64,000 nucleotides of DNA from SMBSF63 sp034003545 (GTDB lineage: Bacteria; Chloroflexota; Anaerolineae; Anaerolineales; Anaerolineaceae): NCBI GenBank assembly GCA_964447155.1, contig CAYURM010000006.1, forward strand, positions 1 to 64,000, in the 5' to 3' direction. The position numbers and the translations under genes were made by a program. Below are positions 40,161-49,264 of this stretch, in pieces. How positions within the stretch are numbered: position 1 is the first letter of the stretch; every line of letters starts with the position of its first letter. The notes under the pieces were generated by a model, which was not told the origin of the DNA, did not search any database, and worked only from the letters and a program-made list of their open reading frames with translations.

Positions 40161-41324
40161 ATGCCCGAAAAAATCGCCCCCCTCCAGGTCTTGCAGTCCG
40201 CTTTTCCAGGAATCCAGGAAAGTATCGCCCGCCAAATGACGGAAGCTGGAAAAGTCCGTGAATATCCCGAAGACACCACCCTGTGTCATGAAGGCGCCTA
40301 TGAAGACGTCTTCTACATCCTCCTGGATGGCGAAGTGCAGGTCACCAAACTGATCAACGCCAGCGAAGTACACCTGTTAAAACATCTGCGCCCCGGTGAT
40401 TTTTTCGGCGAGATGGCCATCATCCACGATGCGCCGCGGGCGGCTTCCATCTGCACTACCGTGCCCACCAGAGTACTCGAAATCCAGAAGTCCGACTTTA
40501 ATGATCTGCTGGATCATAGCAGCATCGTCTCACGCGCCATGATCCTGGAAGTCAGCCGGCGGCTGCGGGAAAACGATGAAATGGCGATTGAAGACCTGCG
40601 TCTGAAAGCCAAAGAGCTGGCCAATGCCTACCAGCAGTTGGCCGAGCTGGAATTTGCCCGCCGCGAATTTCTCACCACCATCGCCCACGAGCTGCGCACG
40701 CCGCTGATGGCAGCCAACGGTTTTATGCAGATCATCCGCATGGGCAAGCTGAAAGGAGAAACCCTCTACTCCGCCCTGGGGACAGTCTCCAAAAATATTG
40801 AGGACATCATGACTCTCACCAATGACATCCTCTTCCTGCAGGAGATGGAACTCCTTCTGCCTGAATTCCAGTTCATCACGATCAGCGAAGTGGTCGTCAC
40901 CGTTGTCGAGAAATACCAGAAAGCAGCCGAGAAAAACAAGGTCGGCCTGCGGCTGGCGATTGCCCCCGGACTGCCTGAGATCAAGGCCGATGCCAACAGC
41001 CTGGAGCGCGCGCTTTCTGCCATCCTGGACAATGCCATCAAATTCAGCCCCGATGGCGGCACCGTCCTCCTGACCGTAGGGAAAATGAATGATCGTTGGC
41101 TGGGCATCAGCGTGCAAGACCAGGGGACAGGAATCCCTGCCGACGTCCTGCCGCGCATCTATGACCGTTTCTTTCATGTGGACAAGATGGGTGAAAATCT
41201 CTTCCGCGGCGTGGGGCTGGGGCTCTCCATTGCCCGCCAGGTGATCGAACAGCACAACGGCCGCATAGAAGTGGAAAGTGAGCCCGGCAAAGGTTCCAAC
41301 TTCACCATCTATCTAAAGATATGA
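40161..41324 (+). CDS. Histidine kinase with N-terminal cyclic-nucleotide-binding domain
   Basis: A 387-residue soluble sensor kinase. Residues about 10-130 are a CRP-type cNMP-binding fold (EDVFYILLDGEVQVTK, GDFFGEMAIIHDAPRAASI, including the phosphate-binding cassette with R). A coiled coil follows, then HisKA with the phospho-acceptor His176 in IAHELRTPL, and HATPase_c with N-box ILDNAIKFS, DQGTGIPAD and GVGLGLSIA. No membrane helix and no response regulator neighbour. It probably couples cAMP-like or other effector binding to phosphorylation of a partner encoded elsewhere. Confidence 0.9.
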   Translation: MPEKIAPLQVLQSAFPGIQESIARQMTEAGKVREYPEDTTLCHEGAYEDVFYILLDGEVQVTKLINASEVHLLKHLRPGDFFGEMAIIHDAPRAASICTTVPTRVLEIQKSDFNDLLDHSSIVSRAMILEVSRRLRENDEMAIEDLRLKAKELANAYQQLAELEFARREFLTTIAHELRTPLMAANGFMQIIRMGKLKGETLYSALGTVSKNIEDIMTLTNDILFLQEMELLLPEFQFITISEVVVTVVEKYQKAAEKNKVGLRLAIAPGLPEIKADANSLERALSAILDNAIKFSPDGGTVLLTVGKMNDRWLGISVQDQGTGIPADVLPRIYDRFFHVDKMGENLFRGVGLGLSIARQVIEQHNGRIEVESEPGKGSNFTIYLKI

Positions 41325-41633
41325 AAAAGAAACGGGAGCAACAAAAGAGTTGCTCCGGGCAGCAATTTAAGTATTTTCTCACAGGTTTAATCTCGTTGTG
41401 AGCCGTTGGCTTTGTTTCTAATCCCCCTACCCCCTTTTGACAAGGGGCTGAATTAATCATGCCTCCTGTGGAAAGCGTTTGCCCATAAAAACACAACCCC
41501 CTGGATTCATTCCAAGATAAAAACAAGCTCGGGAAATTTTTTCTCATTATAAATTGCGCATTATCCCTTGTACATTGCCTTTCCCCCCACCTTACAAATA
41601 CCTTTCCCTCCAATTAAAAGAGAATAAATTTGC
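41325..41633. other. Intergenic region before the dcw promoter
   Basis: No gene is seen. GGAGCAAC (41335-41342) pairs with GTTGCTCC (41349-41356), possibly the kinase gene's terminator although no T-run follows. A second small hairpin CCCCTT-TTGAC-AAGGGG lies at 41431-41447. Confidence 0.45.
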
Positions 41634-41662
41634 TTGCATATTGGGTTCATTTCGTTTATACT
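41634..41662 (+). promoter_or_regulatory. Promoter of the dcw cluster
   Basis: TTGCAT (41634-41639), a 17-nt spacer and TATACT (41657-41662) form a good sigma70-type promoter directly before the MraZ boxes. Confidence 0.75.
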
Positions 41663-41698
41663 GTGGATAAATGTGGGACAAAGTGGGAGAAAGTGGAG
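41663..41698 (+). promoter_or_regulatory. mraZ: MraZ operator boxes
   Basis: GTGGATAAAT, GTGGGACAAA, GTGGGAGAAA and GTGGAG begin at 41663, 41673, 41683 and 41693, four direct repeats with exact 10-bp spacing. This is the GTGGG-N5 pattern to which MraZ binds to control its own operon. A hairpin CGCCGG/CCGGCG (41699-41716) follows before the mraZ ribosome site. Confidence 0.85.
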
Positions 41699-41744
41699 CG
41701 CCGGTGAAACCCGGCGTTCGGTGTTATAAGGAAAGGTAGGACAA

Positions 41745-42179
41745 ATGTTCTTGGGGCAGTTCGTTCATACCATTGATGATAAGGGCCGTTTAACCATCCC
41801 CGCAGGTTTCCGCGGGCTGCTGGATGATGGCGCCTACATCACCCAGGGATTCGACCCCAACCTGATGGTGCTGACCTACCCTTCCTTCCAGACACTCTAC
41901 GACCGGGTCAACAAATTGAGCATGACGGACCCCAAAGCCCGTGATCTCAAACGACTCATCTTCGCCAATGCTGCCGAGGTCAAACTCGACAATGCCGGCC
42001 GCATTCTCATTCCACAATTCCTGCGCGAAGTTGCCAGTCTTGATAACAACGCCCTCGTCGTTGGCGTCGGCAAGCATTTTGAAATCTGGTCACCAGGACT
42101 GTGGTCGCAGGAAACCCAAACGCTGCACGATCCGGCAGCCAATGCGGAACGCTTCATCGATCTGGATCTTCCTCTATAA
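41745..42179 (+). CDS. mraZ: Transcriptional regulator MraZ
   Basis: A 144-residue protein with two AbrB-like swapped-hairpin halves: MFLGQFVHTIDDKGRLTIPAGFR and then VKLDNAGRILIPQFLREVASL. MraZ forms rings that bind the repeats just upstream and represses the dcw operon. AAGGAAAGGTAGG precedes the ATG. Confidence 0.97.
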   Translation: MFLGQFVHTIDDKGRLTIPAGFRGLLDDGAYITQGFDPNLMVLTYPSFQTLYDRVNKLSMTDPKARDLKRLIFANAAEVKLDNAGRILIPQFLREVASLDNNALVVGVGKHFEIWSPGLWSQETQTLHDPAANAERFIDLDLPL

Positions 42180-42183
42180 CCAA

Positions 42184-43131
42184 ATGGATATGATCAACGC
42201 TAAACCGCAGGCTCCACATTTGCCAGTACTTTACCATGAAATTATAACCGCTTTGCACCCAACCAGCCCAGGGAAATATCTGGATGCCACCATCGGCGCA
42301 GGAGGACATGCCCGCGGCATTCTGGAGGCCAGTTCACCACGTGGCGAACTCCTCGGCATGGACCTTGATAAACAGGCGCTGGCGATCGCTGACCAGCGCC
42401 TCAAGCATTACAACGGCAGATACACGCTGGTGCAGTCTTCGTATACCCGTCTGCTGGATGCCATGCAGGACATCGGCTGGGAAGAAGTCAACGGGATCAT
42501 CATCGACCTGGGTCTTTCGTCCATGCAGTTGGATACCCCTGAACGGGGTTTCTCCTTCCGGCTGGAAGGCCCGCTGGATATGCGTTTTGACCCCGAACGC
42601 GGCCTCTCCGCCGCCGACCTGATCAACCAATCCAGTGAAAAAGATCTGGCCGACATCATCTGGCGCTACGGCGAAGAAAAGCAGTCCCGCCGGATTGCCC
42701 GCGCCATCATCACTGCCCGGCCGGTGAATACCACCAGCCGCCTGGCCGAGATCATCGCTGGCGCAATCAAAGGCCAGCGCGGCAAGACCCACCCGGCTAC
42801 GCGCACCTTTCAGGCGCTGCGCATCGCCGTCAACCAGGAACTGCAAGCGGTAGAAGCCTTTTTGCCGCTGGCGGTAGCAGCCCTGGCTCCGGGCGGCAGA
42901 CTGGCCGTGATTTCCTTCCACTCGCTGGAAGACCGCATTGTCAAGCAATATTTCGCCCAGGAAAGCAAAGACTGCCTTTGCCCGCCCGAGCAGCCAGTTT
43001 GCACCTGTGACCACAAAGCCATTCTGGAACGCATTACCAAACGCCCGATTGTGGCCGACGAAACAGAAATAATCGAGAACCCGCGGGCACGCAGCGCGCG
43101 GCTGCGGATCGCAGCAAAAAAGATGGCATGA
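42184..43131 (+). CDS. rsmH: 16S rRNA (cytosine1402-N4)-methyltransferase
   Basis: A 315-residue methyltransferase. HLPVLYHEIITAL, the AdoMet loop ATIGAGGHARGIL, GIIIDLGLSSMQLD, RGFSFRLEGPLDMRFD, RTFQALRIAVNQEL and ISFHSLEDRIVKQYF are the RsmH/MraW signatures. It methylates C1402 of 16S rRNA. The ATG at 42184, four bases after the mraZ stop, gives the usual N-terminus; no strong ribosome site is seen, so coupling to mraZ is likely. Confidence 0.96.
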   Translation: MDMINAKPQAPHLPVLYHEIITALHPTSPGKYLDATIGAGGHARGILEASSPRGELLGMDLDKQALAIADQRLKHYNGRYTLVQSSYTRLLDAMQDIGWEEVNGIIIDLGLSSMQLDTPERGFSFRLEGPLDMRFDPERGLSAADLINQSSEKDLADIIWRYGEEKQSRRIARAIITARPVNTTSRLAEIIAGAIKGQRGKTHPATRTFQALRIAVNQELQAVEAFLPLAVAALAPGGRLAVISFHSLEDRIVKQYFAQESKDCLCPPEQPVCTCDHKAILERITKRPIVADETEIIENPRARSARLRIAAKKMA

Positions 43132-43200
43132 TTTTTGCAAGTAAATAGAACATAACCGTTTATTGGACTGACTTAACCGACACAACGAGTCGAAAACACA

Positions 43201-43656
43201 ATGCCAAAGAAAAACTCGCAAGCCCACCAGCAGGCCCCCTGGCGCATCCAGCTTCAACGGATCGGCATCTTTCTACTCGCCGTAGTGGTCATCTCGCTGG
43301 TAGCAAGTGTATATTTGTATTTCAGCGCCCAAATCGCTGACGTTGGCGTAGAAATCTGGAGAATTGAAGAAACCCGCGAAGCCGCCTATTATGACATTGA
43401 AAACCTGCAAACCGAACTGGCAAAAGAAACCGCCGTCAGCAAAATGCAGGAGCGCGCCAAAGAAATGGGTTTCGTCCGCTATTCACCACAGGAAGTGGAG
43501 TACATGGTGATCAAAGGATATTACGGGAAGCAGCCCGCCATCATTGGAGACACGACCCCGGCTGAAATTACCCCTGACGCCATCATCAAACCAGTTTATA
43601 CCCAATCTTTGTGGGAATGGCTGTTGGAAAACCTGCTCAAAATGGGCAGCAAATAA
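43201..43656 (+). CDS. ftsL: FtsL-like division protein
   Basis: A 151-residue bitopic protein with a short basic cytoplasmic start, one membrane helix (about 21-43) and a coiled-coil segment (about 48-85, VGVEIWRIEETREAAYYDIENLQTEL given here in part as IENLQTEL). The name rests on topology and on its place between rsmH and ftsI; FtsL is poorly conserved in sequence. It is expected to bridge FtsQ, FtsW and FtsI in the divisome. The C-terminal 55 residues extend beyond typical FtsL. Confidence 0.75.
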   Translation: MPKKNSQAHQQAPWRIQLQRIGIFLLAVVVISLVASVYLYFSAQIADVGVEIWRIEETREAAYYDIENLQTELAKETAVSKMQERAKEMGFVRYSPQEVEYMVIKGYYGKQPAIIGDTTPAEITPDAIIKPVYTQSLWEWLLENLLKMGSK

Positions 43657-43684
43657 ACAATTATTCTTATATAAGGAAGACGAA

Positions 43685-45475
43685 ATGTCATCCACGTTTG
43701 ATCTGAGAACCTCTATCATAAAAATCATCTTCACCCTGGTGGCCTGCGCCTTCCTGGTGCAGATTGTTCATTTGCAGATCATCGGACCGAATGAAGACAT
43801 CCTGCTCCACTGGGAAGGCGTTTCTGCCGGCAATGAAACTGAATTTTCCCCCACCCGCGGATTGATCTACGACCGCAACGGAAACCTTCTGGCAAGCAAC
43901 TACACTATGTATACGGTCAAGATCAGCCCCGAACAGATCATCGGGAAGCGAAACGCAGATACAGTCGCCCAAACACTATCCCGCATTCTAGATATACCCT
44001 ACAGTGAAGTCTATAAGCAGGCCTATACGCCCGACGGAAAAATTCCGTTAAAAAATGAAGAGGTTGCCACTTTAGTAAACCAGGAGCAGATCGACCAGCT
44101 TGCCCTCACCAAAGCAGAATTTGCGCAGCAAACCGGCACAAAAAAGAGCCCTGCCCCCAGCCTGTATGGCGTTTATTGGGATCCTTTCCTCATTCGCAAC
44201 TATCCCGAAGGCAAACTGGCTGCCAATATCATCGGCGAAGTTAGTGATTACGGCAACGCATTCTCCGGCGTCGAAAAACAATACGATGAGCTCCTCTCCG
44301 GTACACCGAGCAAAAAGGTGTACACTGGTCAACCCAATGTGGTGGATGAGGGCGACTGGCCTGAAGGGGCCAGTCTGATCCTCACCATAGATCGCGAGAT
44401 TCAGCGCACAGTAGAAGAAATTCTCACCAGGCATGTTGATCTCACCAATTCCCTGTCCGGTACGATCATCGTCTCTGACCCGGAGACCGGGGATATCATC
44501 GCTATGGCAACCGACATCCGCAACAAGGAAAACCTGCCGGAATCTGACTCCAGAATTGCTTTTCCTAATCCAGCCGTCCAGGATTTGTACGAACCCGGTT
44601 CGGTTTCAAAAGTTCTTACCATGGCCGCCGCCATTGACAGCGGAATGGTAACCCGCGATTCAACTTTCTTCGATGGCGGCCCCAAAACCATTAACGGGCT
44701 GTATGTCAAAAACTGGTACTACGATCCCAAGGGCACGGTCACCATGACCGAATGTATGCAGCACTCTATCAATGTCTGCATGGCCACCCTGGCAGAGCAA
44801 CTCGGCCCTGTTACCTTCTACAAATATCTCGATGTGTTTGGGATCGGACACTACAGCGGTATTGATCTTGCAGGAGAAAGAATCTATCCGCTGGGAGCTG
44901 TCGAAACCAATAATTTATCCGCACATTCCTTTGGTCAGGCGATGAATGTTGCTCCCATCCAAATGATGACAGCCATCTCAGCTGTCGCCAATGATGGCGT
45001 GATCATGGCCCCGCGCGTGGTGCGAAGCGTGATCAGCAATGGGCGCCAATATGACCTGCCTCCCAAAATAATGAGCAAACCCATCACCGCGGAAACCGCC
45101 CACACCGTTACCGACATGCTGGCCGAATCACTGGAAAAAGAAGCTGACGTGAACATTACCGGGTATCGTGTTGCCGGGAAAACGGGCACTGCCCAAATTT
45201 CACCTCACCCGGAACACTGGGAATATGGACGTGCCTACCGCTCGGATGCTGCCAATGCTTCTTTTGTAGGCTGGGGACCAGTAGAAGATCCCAAATTTTT
45301 AGTGTATATCTGGCTGGAAGAGCCAGATGGTGAATGGGGATCTATCGTTGCCACGCCAGTTTTCTCGGACGTGGTGAATGAACTCGTTGTATTGATGGAC
45401 ATCCCCCCGGATGACGTGCGCATTCAGCTTGCCGATGACCCGATGAGGTTGAAACATAGTGTTAACACTGAATGA
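43685..45475 (+). CDS. ftsI: Division-specific penicillin-binding protein (FtsI/PBP2b-like transpeptidase)
   Basis: A 596-residue class B PBP. One N-terminal membrane helix (about 12-32), the pedestal domain with RGLIYDRNGNLLA, and the transpeptidase domain with the SxxK motif SVSK, SxN as SIN in QHSINVCMA and KTG in AGKTGTAQIS. It crosslinks septal peptidoglycan together with FtsW. No PASTA domain. The ATG at 43685 has AAGGAAG upstream. The end overlaps murF by 17 nt. Confidence 0.93.
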   Translation: MSSTFDLRTSIIKIIFTLVACAFLVQIVHLQIIGPNEDILLHWEGVSAGNETEFSPTRGLIYDRNGNLLASNYTMYTVKISPEQIIGKRNADTVAQTLSRILDIPYSEVYKQAYTPDGKIPLKNEEVATLVNQEQIDQLALTKAEFAQQTGTKKSPAPSLYGVYWDPFLIRNYPEGKLAANIIGEVSDYGNAFSGVEKQYDELLSGTPSKKVYTGQPNVVDEGDWPEGASLILTIDREIQRTVEEILTRHVDLTNSLSGTIIVSDPETGDIIAMATDIRNKENLPESDSRIAFPNPAVQDLYEPGSVSKVLTMAAAIDSGMVTRDSTFFDGGPKTINGLYVKNWYYDPKGTVTMTECMQHSINVCMATLAEQLGPVTFYKYLDVFGIGHYSGIDLAGERIYPLGAVETNNLSAHSFGQAMNVAPIQMMTAISAVANDGVIMAPRVVRSVISNGRQYDLPPKIMSKPITAETAHTVTDMLAESLEKEADVNITGYRVAGKTGTAQISPHPEHWEYGRAYRSDAANASFVGWGPVEDPKFLVYIWLEEPDGEWGSIVATPVFSDVVNELVVLMDIPPDDVRIQLADDPMRLKHSVNTE

Positions 45476-46883
45476 TATTCTTGAAGCCTTAACGGGGCAG
45501 CGCCCTGCCAAAGCCTCTCTGGTAATCAGTGAGGCTTGCATCGATTCTCGGCAGGTGATCCCCGGCGCGCTGTTCATTGCCCTGGCGGGCGAAAAAATGA
45601 ACGGCCATGACTTCATCGCCCAGGCTTTTCAGCGCGGTGCAGCGCTGGCGTTGGTGCAGCGGGACCTGTCGGCTCAATTCCCGGTGATTGACCTGCGTTC
45701 CGGCAGCCTGCCGCAGACCTATCAACACCCGGAAGAACCTGTCTGTCTTCGGGTAGAAAATACCCTGCAAGCCCTGCAGCAAATCGCGCGCTTCTGGCGC
45801 CGCAAACAAAACCTGCGCGTGATCGGCATCACTGGCAGCGTTGGTAAATCCACCACCAAGGAACTGGTGACGGAAGTGCTCAGATCGCGCTACCACACCC
45901 TGAAAAACATCGGCAACCTGAACAACGAAATTGGTCTGCCGCTCACCGTCCTGCGCATGGGCGAAGGATACGAACGGGCTGTGCTGGAAATGGGCTTCTT
46001 CGTCCCTGGCGAAATTAAATTATTATGCGATATTGCCCTGCCCCAGGTGGGTGTGATCACCAACATCGGCACCGTGCATGCCGAAAGAGCCGGATCGCAA
46101 GAAACCATCGCCCGTGGCAAATCAGAGCTGATCCAGGCCCTGCCCGCCGCCCCGGACGGCATCGCCATCCTCAATTACGACGACCCCTTCGTGCGCCCGA
46201 TGGCAGAACTGACCGATGCAAAAATTTTTTACTATGGTCTCAACCCCGAAGCAGACCTGTGGGCGGATGAAATCGTCGGCATGGGGCTGGACGGCATCCG
46301 CTTCCGGCTGCACCATAAAAAAGAAGTCCTCCATCTGCGTGTGCCCCTGATTGGCCGCCACTCGGTGCACACTGCCCTGCGGGCAACCGCAGTGGGGCTG
46401 GTGGAAGGCTGCTCCTGGAATCAGATCATTGACGGATTACAGCAAGGCAGCAGCAGCCAGCTGCGCCTGGCGGCTGTTCACACTGCCAGCGGCGCGCTGC
46501 TGCTGGACGATACCTACAATGCCTCCCCCCAATCCACCCTGGCTGCGCTCAATCTGTTGAGCGAGATCGAAGGACGGCATATCGCTGTATTGGGCGACAT
46601 GCTGGAATTAGGACCTTACGAAAGCAAGGGCCACATCATGGTCGGGGTGCGCGCCGCAGAAGTTTGCAACCAGCTCATCGCCATCGGTGAACTGAGCCGT
46701 ACCACAGCCCAGGCCGCCCGCCAGGCAGGCATGCCCGCCAGAAAAATCCAGTGGTTTGCCACTGTACCGGAAGCCATCGAATATTTGCAAGGCCGCCTCC
46801 AAAAACGGGACGTTGTCCTGATCAAAGGATCGCGCGGCCTGAAAATGGAACGAATTACCGCCGCACTGGAGGCCGCCTCATGA
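45459..46883 (+). CDS. murF: UDP-N-acetylmuramoyl-tripeptide--D-alanyl-D-alanine ligase
   Basis: A 474-residue Mur ligase. DSRQVIPGALFIAL, the P-loop GITGSVGKSTTKE, NNEIGLPLTVL, the TNIGTVHAERAGS segment, DDTYNASPQST and AVLGDMLELG identify MurF. It adds D-Ala-D-Ala to the UDP-muramoyl tripeptide. The GTG start at 45459 lies inside the end of ftsI. murE, usual just before murF, is missing here. Confidence 0.95.
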   Translation: MLTLNDILEALTGQRPAKASLVISEACIDSRQVIPGALFIALAGEKMNGHDFIAQAFQRGAALALVQRDLSAQFPVIDLRSGSLPQTYQHPEEPVCLRVENTLQALQQIARFWRRKQNLRVIGITGSVGKSTTKELVTEVLRSRYHTLKNIGNLNNEIGLPLTVLRMGEGYERAVLEMGFFVPGEIKLLCDIALPQVGVITNIGTVHAERAGSQETIARGKSELIQALPAAPDGIAILNYDDPFVRPMAELTDAKIFYYGLNPEADLWADEIVGMGLDGIRFRLHHKKEVLHLRVPLIGRHSVHTALRATAVGLVEGCSWNQIIDGLQQGSSSQLRLAAVHTASGALLLDDTYNASPQSTLAALNLLSEIEGRHIAVLGDMLELGPYESKGHIMVGVRAAEVCNQLIAIGELSRTTAQAARQAGMPARKIQWFATVPEAIEYLQGRLQKRDVVLIKGSRGLKMERITAALEAAS

Positions 46884-47875
46884 TGCAAGAGACTTCCCTC
46901 ACCCTGACCATCAGCATGTTGAGCTTTATGATGGCCGTCATCTGGGGCGGGCCGTTGAAACGCGTCCTGCGTGCGCTGAAAATTGGCAAACTGATCCGCG
47001 TGGAGGGTCCTGGCCGCCACATCACCAAGATGGGTACCCCCACCATGGGCGGCGTCATGTTCATCCTGCCTGTCCTGTTGATCACTGTGCTCTTCAACGC
47101 TGCTTCCCTGTTTGGTCTCGGCCTGCAATCGCAGGAAGTCTTCCTGCCGATGATCGTCATGCTGGTGTATGGAATCCTCGGTTCGATTGATGACTGGGAA
47201 GGCGTGCGCGGCCCGCGCCGCGGGCTGGGAATGCGCGCCCGCACCAAATTCATCCTGCAAACGGCCATCGCCCTGGTAGTAGCCTACTTCCTGCGCGAGA
47301 ATTTGACCGTTCCCCAACTGTTTTGGCCGGGCGTGGAAATTTCCTTCAATCTGGGCTATTTCTATATCCCGATTGCCGCCTTCATCATCGTTGGCAGCTC
47401 AAACGCAATCAATTTTACCGATGGCCTGGACGGCCTGGCTGGTCTTATTTCTGCCACTGCCTTCCTGGCGTATGGCGGCATAGCCTTGCTGCAGGGGCAG
47501 GTTTTCCTGGCCCGCTTCTGCTTCACCCTGGTAGGTGCGCTGTTCGGTTTCCTGTGGTTCAATGTACACCCGGCAGAAATGTTCATGGGCGATGCCGGCT
47601 CCCTGTCTTTGGGCGCCACCCTAGGCGTGGTAGCCCTGATGACCGGCCAATGGCTGTTATTACCGATTATCGCCATCATTCCGGTCAGCGAGACGCTCAG
47701 CGTCATCCTGCAAATCGCCTATTTCAAGCTCACCCACGGCAAGCGCCTTTTCAAAATGGCGCCCCTGCATCATCATTTCGAATTACTGGGTTGGAGTGAA
47801 ACCCAGGTCGTCCAGCGTTTCTGGCTGGTTAGTCTGTTATTCGCCATGCTCGGCGTGGCAATTGTGTTGGCATAA
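46880..47875 (+). CDS. mraY: Phospho-N-acetylmuramoyl-pentapeptide transferase
   Basis: A 331-residue membrane enzyme with about ten helices that makes lipid I. GPGRHITKMGTPTMGG, GSIDDWEGV, NAINFTDGLDGLAG, the metal-binding FMGDAGSLSLGA and MAPLHHHFELLGW are all present. The start at 46880 overlaps the murF stop (ATGA) and GGAGG lies 7 nt upstream. Confidence 0.97.
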   Translation: MMQETSLTLTISMLSFMMAVIWGGPLKRVLRALKIGKLIRVEGPGRHITKMGTPTMGGVMFILPVLLITVLFNAASLFGLGLQSQEVFLPMIVMLVYGILGSIDDWEGVRGPRRGLGMRARTKFILQTAIALVVAYFLRENLTVPQLFWPGVEISFNLGYFYIPIAAFIIVGSSNAINFTDGLDGLAGLISATAFLAYGGIALLQGQVFLARFCFTLVGALFGFLWFNVHPAEMFMGDAGSLSLGATLGVVALMTGQWLLLPIIAIIPVSETLSVILQIAYFKLTHGKRLFKMAPLHHHFELLGWSETQVVQRFWLVSLLFAMLGVAIVLA

Positions 47876-47878
47876 GAC

Positions 47879-49264
47879 ATGAAGAAAAACTGGAAAGGGC
47901 AAAAAGTGTTGATCCTGGGCGCCGCCCGGCAAGGGCTGGCGCTGGCGCGCTACCTGTCTTCACAAGGCGCACAGGTGATCCTCAACGACCGCCGTCAGGC
48001 AGATCAACTGGCTGACGAGCGGGAGAAGATGTCCGCCTATCCCATTCAATGGGTGCTGGGCGAGCATCCCCTCAGCCTGCTGGACAGCACAGACCTGGTG
48101 TGCATCTCCGGCGGCGTGCCGTTGACCCTGCCCATCATCCAGGAAGCCGTCCGCCGCGGCCTGCCCCTGTCGAACGACTCGCAGATCTTCATGGAAGCCG
48201 TGCCCTGCCCGGTGATCGGGATCACCGGCTCCGCCGGAAAAACCACCACCACCACCCTGCTGGGGCGCATGGCGCAGCAAGCCGCCAATCCAGACCAGAA
48301 AGTGTGGGTGGGCGGTAACATTGGTCTGCCCCTGATCGATCGTCTGGACGAAATCGACCAGAAGGACATCGTCATCCTGGAATTCTCCTCTTTCCAGCTG
48401 GAGCAGATGACCCGCTCGCCGGCGGTTGCGGCGGTACTCAACATCACCCCCAACCACCTCGACCGGCATGGCACCCTGGCCGCCTACACCGCCGCCAAAG
48501 CCCGCATCCTCGCTTTCCAGCAAGCCGGTGATGTCGCCGTCCTCTCCCGCGAAGACCCCGGCGCCTGGGCACTGGCCGGCAGCGTCAAAGGCCGCCTGGT
48601 TTCTTTCGGCTTTGCCCAGCCCCCTATCGGGCAAACCGGCACATACCTTGCAGAAGAAGAGCTAAGACTCTTTGACGGTCAATCGTCACACGTGCTGATG
48701 CAGCGGTCTGACATTCACCTGCGCGGGGAACACAACCTGAGCAACGTACTGGCCGCCTTTGCCATTGCCCGCGCCGCCGGATGGGAGCTTTCCAACCTGT
48801 CCGCAGCCATCACCGGTTTCAATGGCGTTGAACACCGGCTGGAATACATCCGCACCCTGCGCGGCGCCCGCTGGTACAATGATTCAATTGCCACGGCACC
48901 AGAGCGCACCATCGCCGCCATCCAGTCCTTTGAGGAACCGCTTGTCCTCCTCCTCGGTGGACGGGACAAAGACCTGCCCTGGGACACCCTGGTTGAGCTG
49001 ATCCGCCAGCGCGTCGACCATGTGATCGTCTTTGGGGAAGCTGCCGGAAAGATCGCCAGCGCCATTGGCCCCCTGCGAACCGGGCAGCGGCCCTGCACCC
49101 TGACGCAATATGACCGGCTGGAGGATGCCGTTCAAGGTGCAGCGCAAATCGCAGAACAAGGAGACGTCGTCCTGCTTTCACCGGGCGGCACCAGTTACGA
49201 CGCGTTTAACGATTTCGTTGAACGCGGGGAGCGTTATCGACAATGGGTCAAACAACTTACGTAA
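47879..49264 (+). CDS. murD: UDP-N-acetylmuramoylalanine--D-glutamate ligase
   Basis: A 461-residue Mur ligase. GAARQGLALARYL, P-loop GITGSAGKTTTTTLLG, FSSFQLEQM, NHLDRHGTLAAY, VEHRLEYIRTLRGARWYNDSIATAP (quoted in part: YNDSIATAP) and LSPGGTSYDAFNDF are diagnostic. It adds D-Glu to UDP-MurNAc-L-Ala. It starts four bases after mraY and ends 22 nt inside ftsW. Confidence 0.96.
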   Translation: MKKNWKGQKVLILGAARQGLALARYLSSQGAQVILNDRRQADQLADEREKMSAYPIQWVLGEHPLSLLDSTDLVCISGGVPLTLPIIQEAVRRGLPLSNDSQIFMEAVPCPVIGITGSAGKTTTTTLLGRMAQQAANPDQKVWVGGNIGLPLIDRLDEIDQKDIVILEFSSFQLEQMTRSPAVAAVLNITPNHLDRHGTLAAYTAAKARILAFQQAGDVAVLSREDPGAWALAGSVKGRLVSFGFAQPPIGQTGTYLAEEELRLFDGQSSHVLMQRSDIHLRGEHNLSNVLAAFAIARAAGWELSNLSAAITGFNGVEHRLEYIRTLRGARWYNDSIATAPERTIAAIQSFEEPLVLLLGGRDKDLPWDTLVELIRQRVDHVIVFGEAAGKIASAIGPLRTGQRPCTLTQYDRLEDAVQGAAQIAEQGDVVLLSPGGTSYDAFNDFVERGERYRQWVKQLT

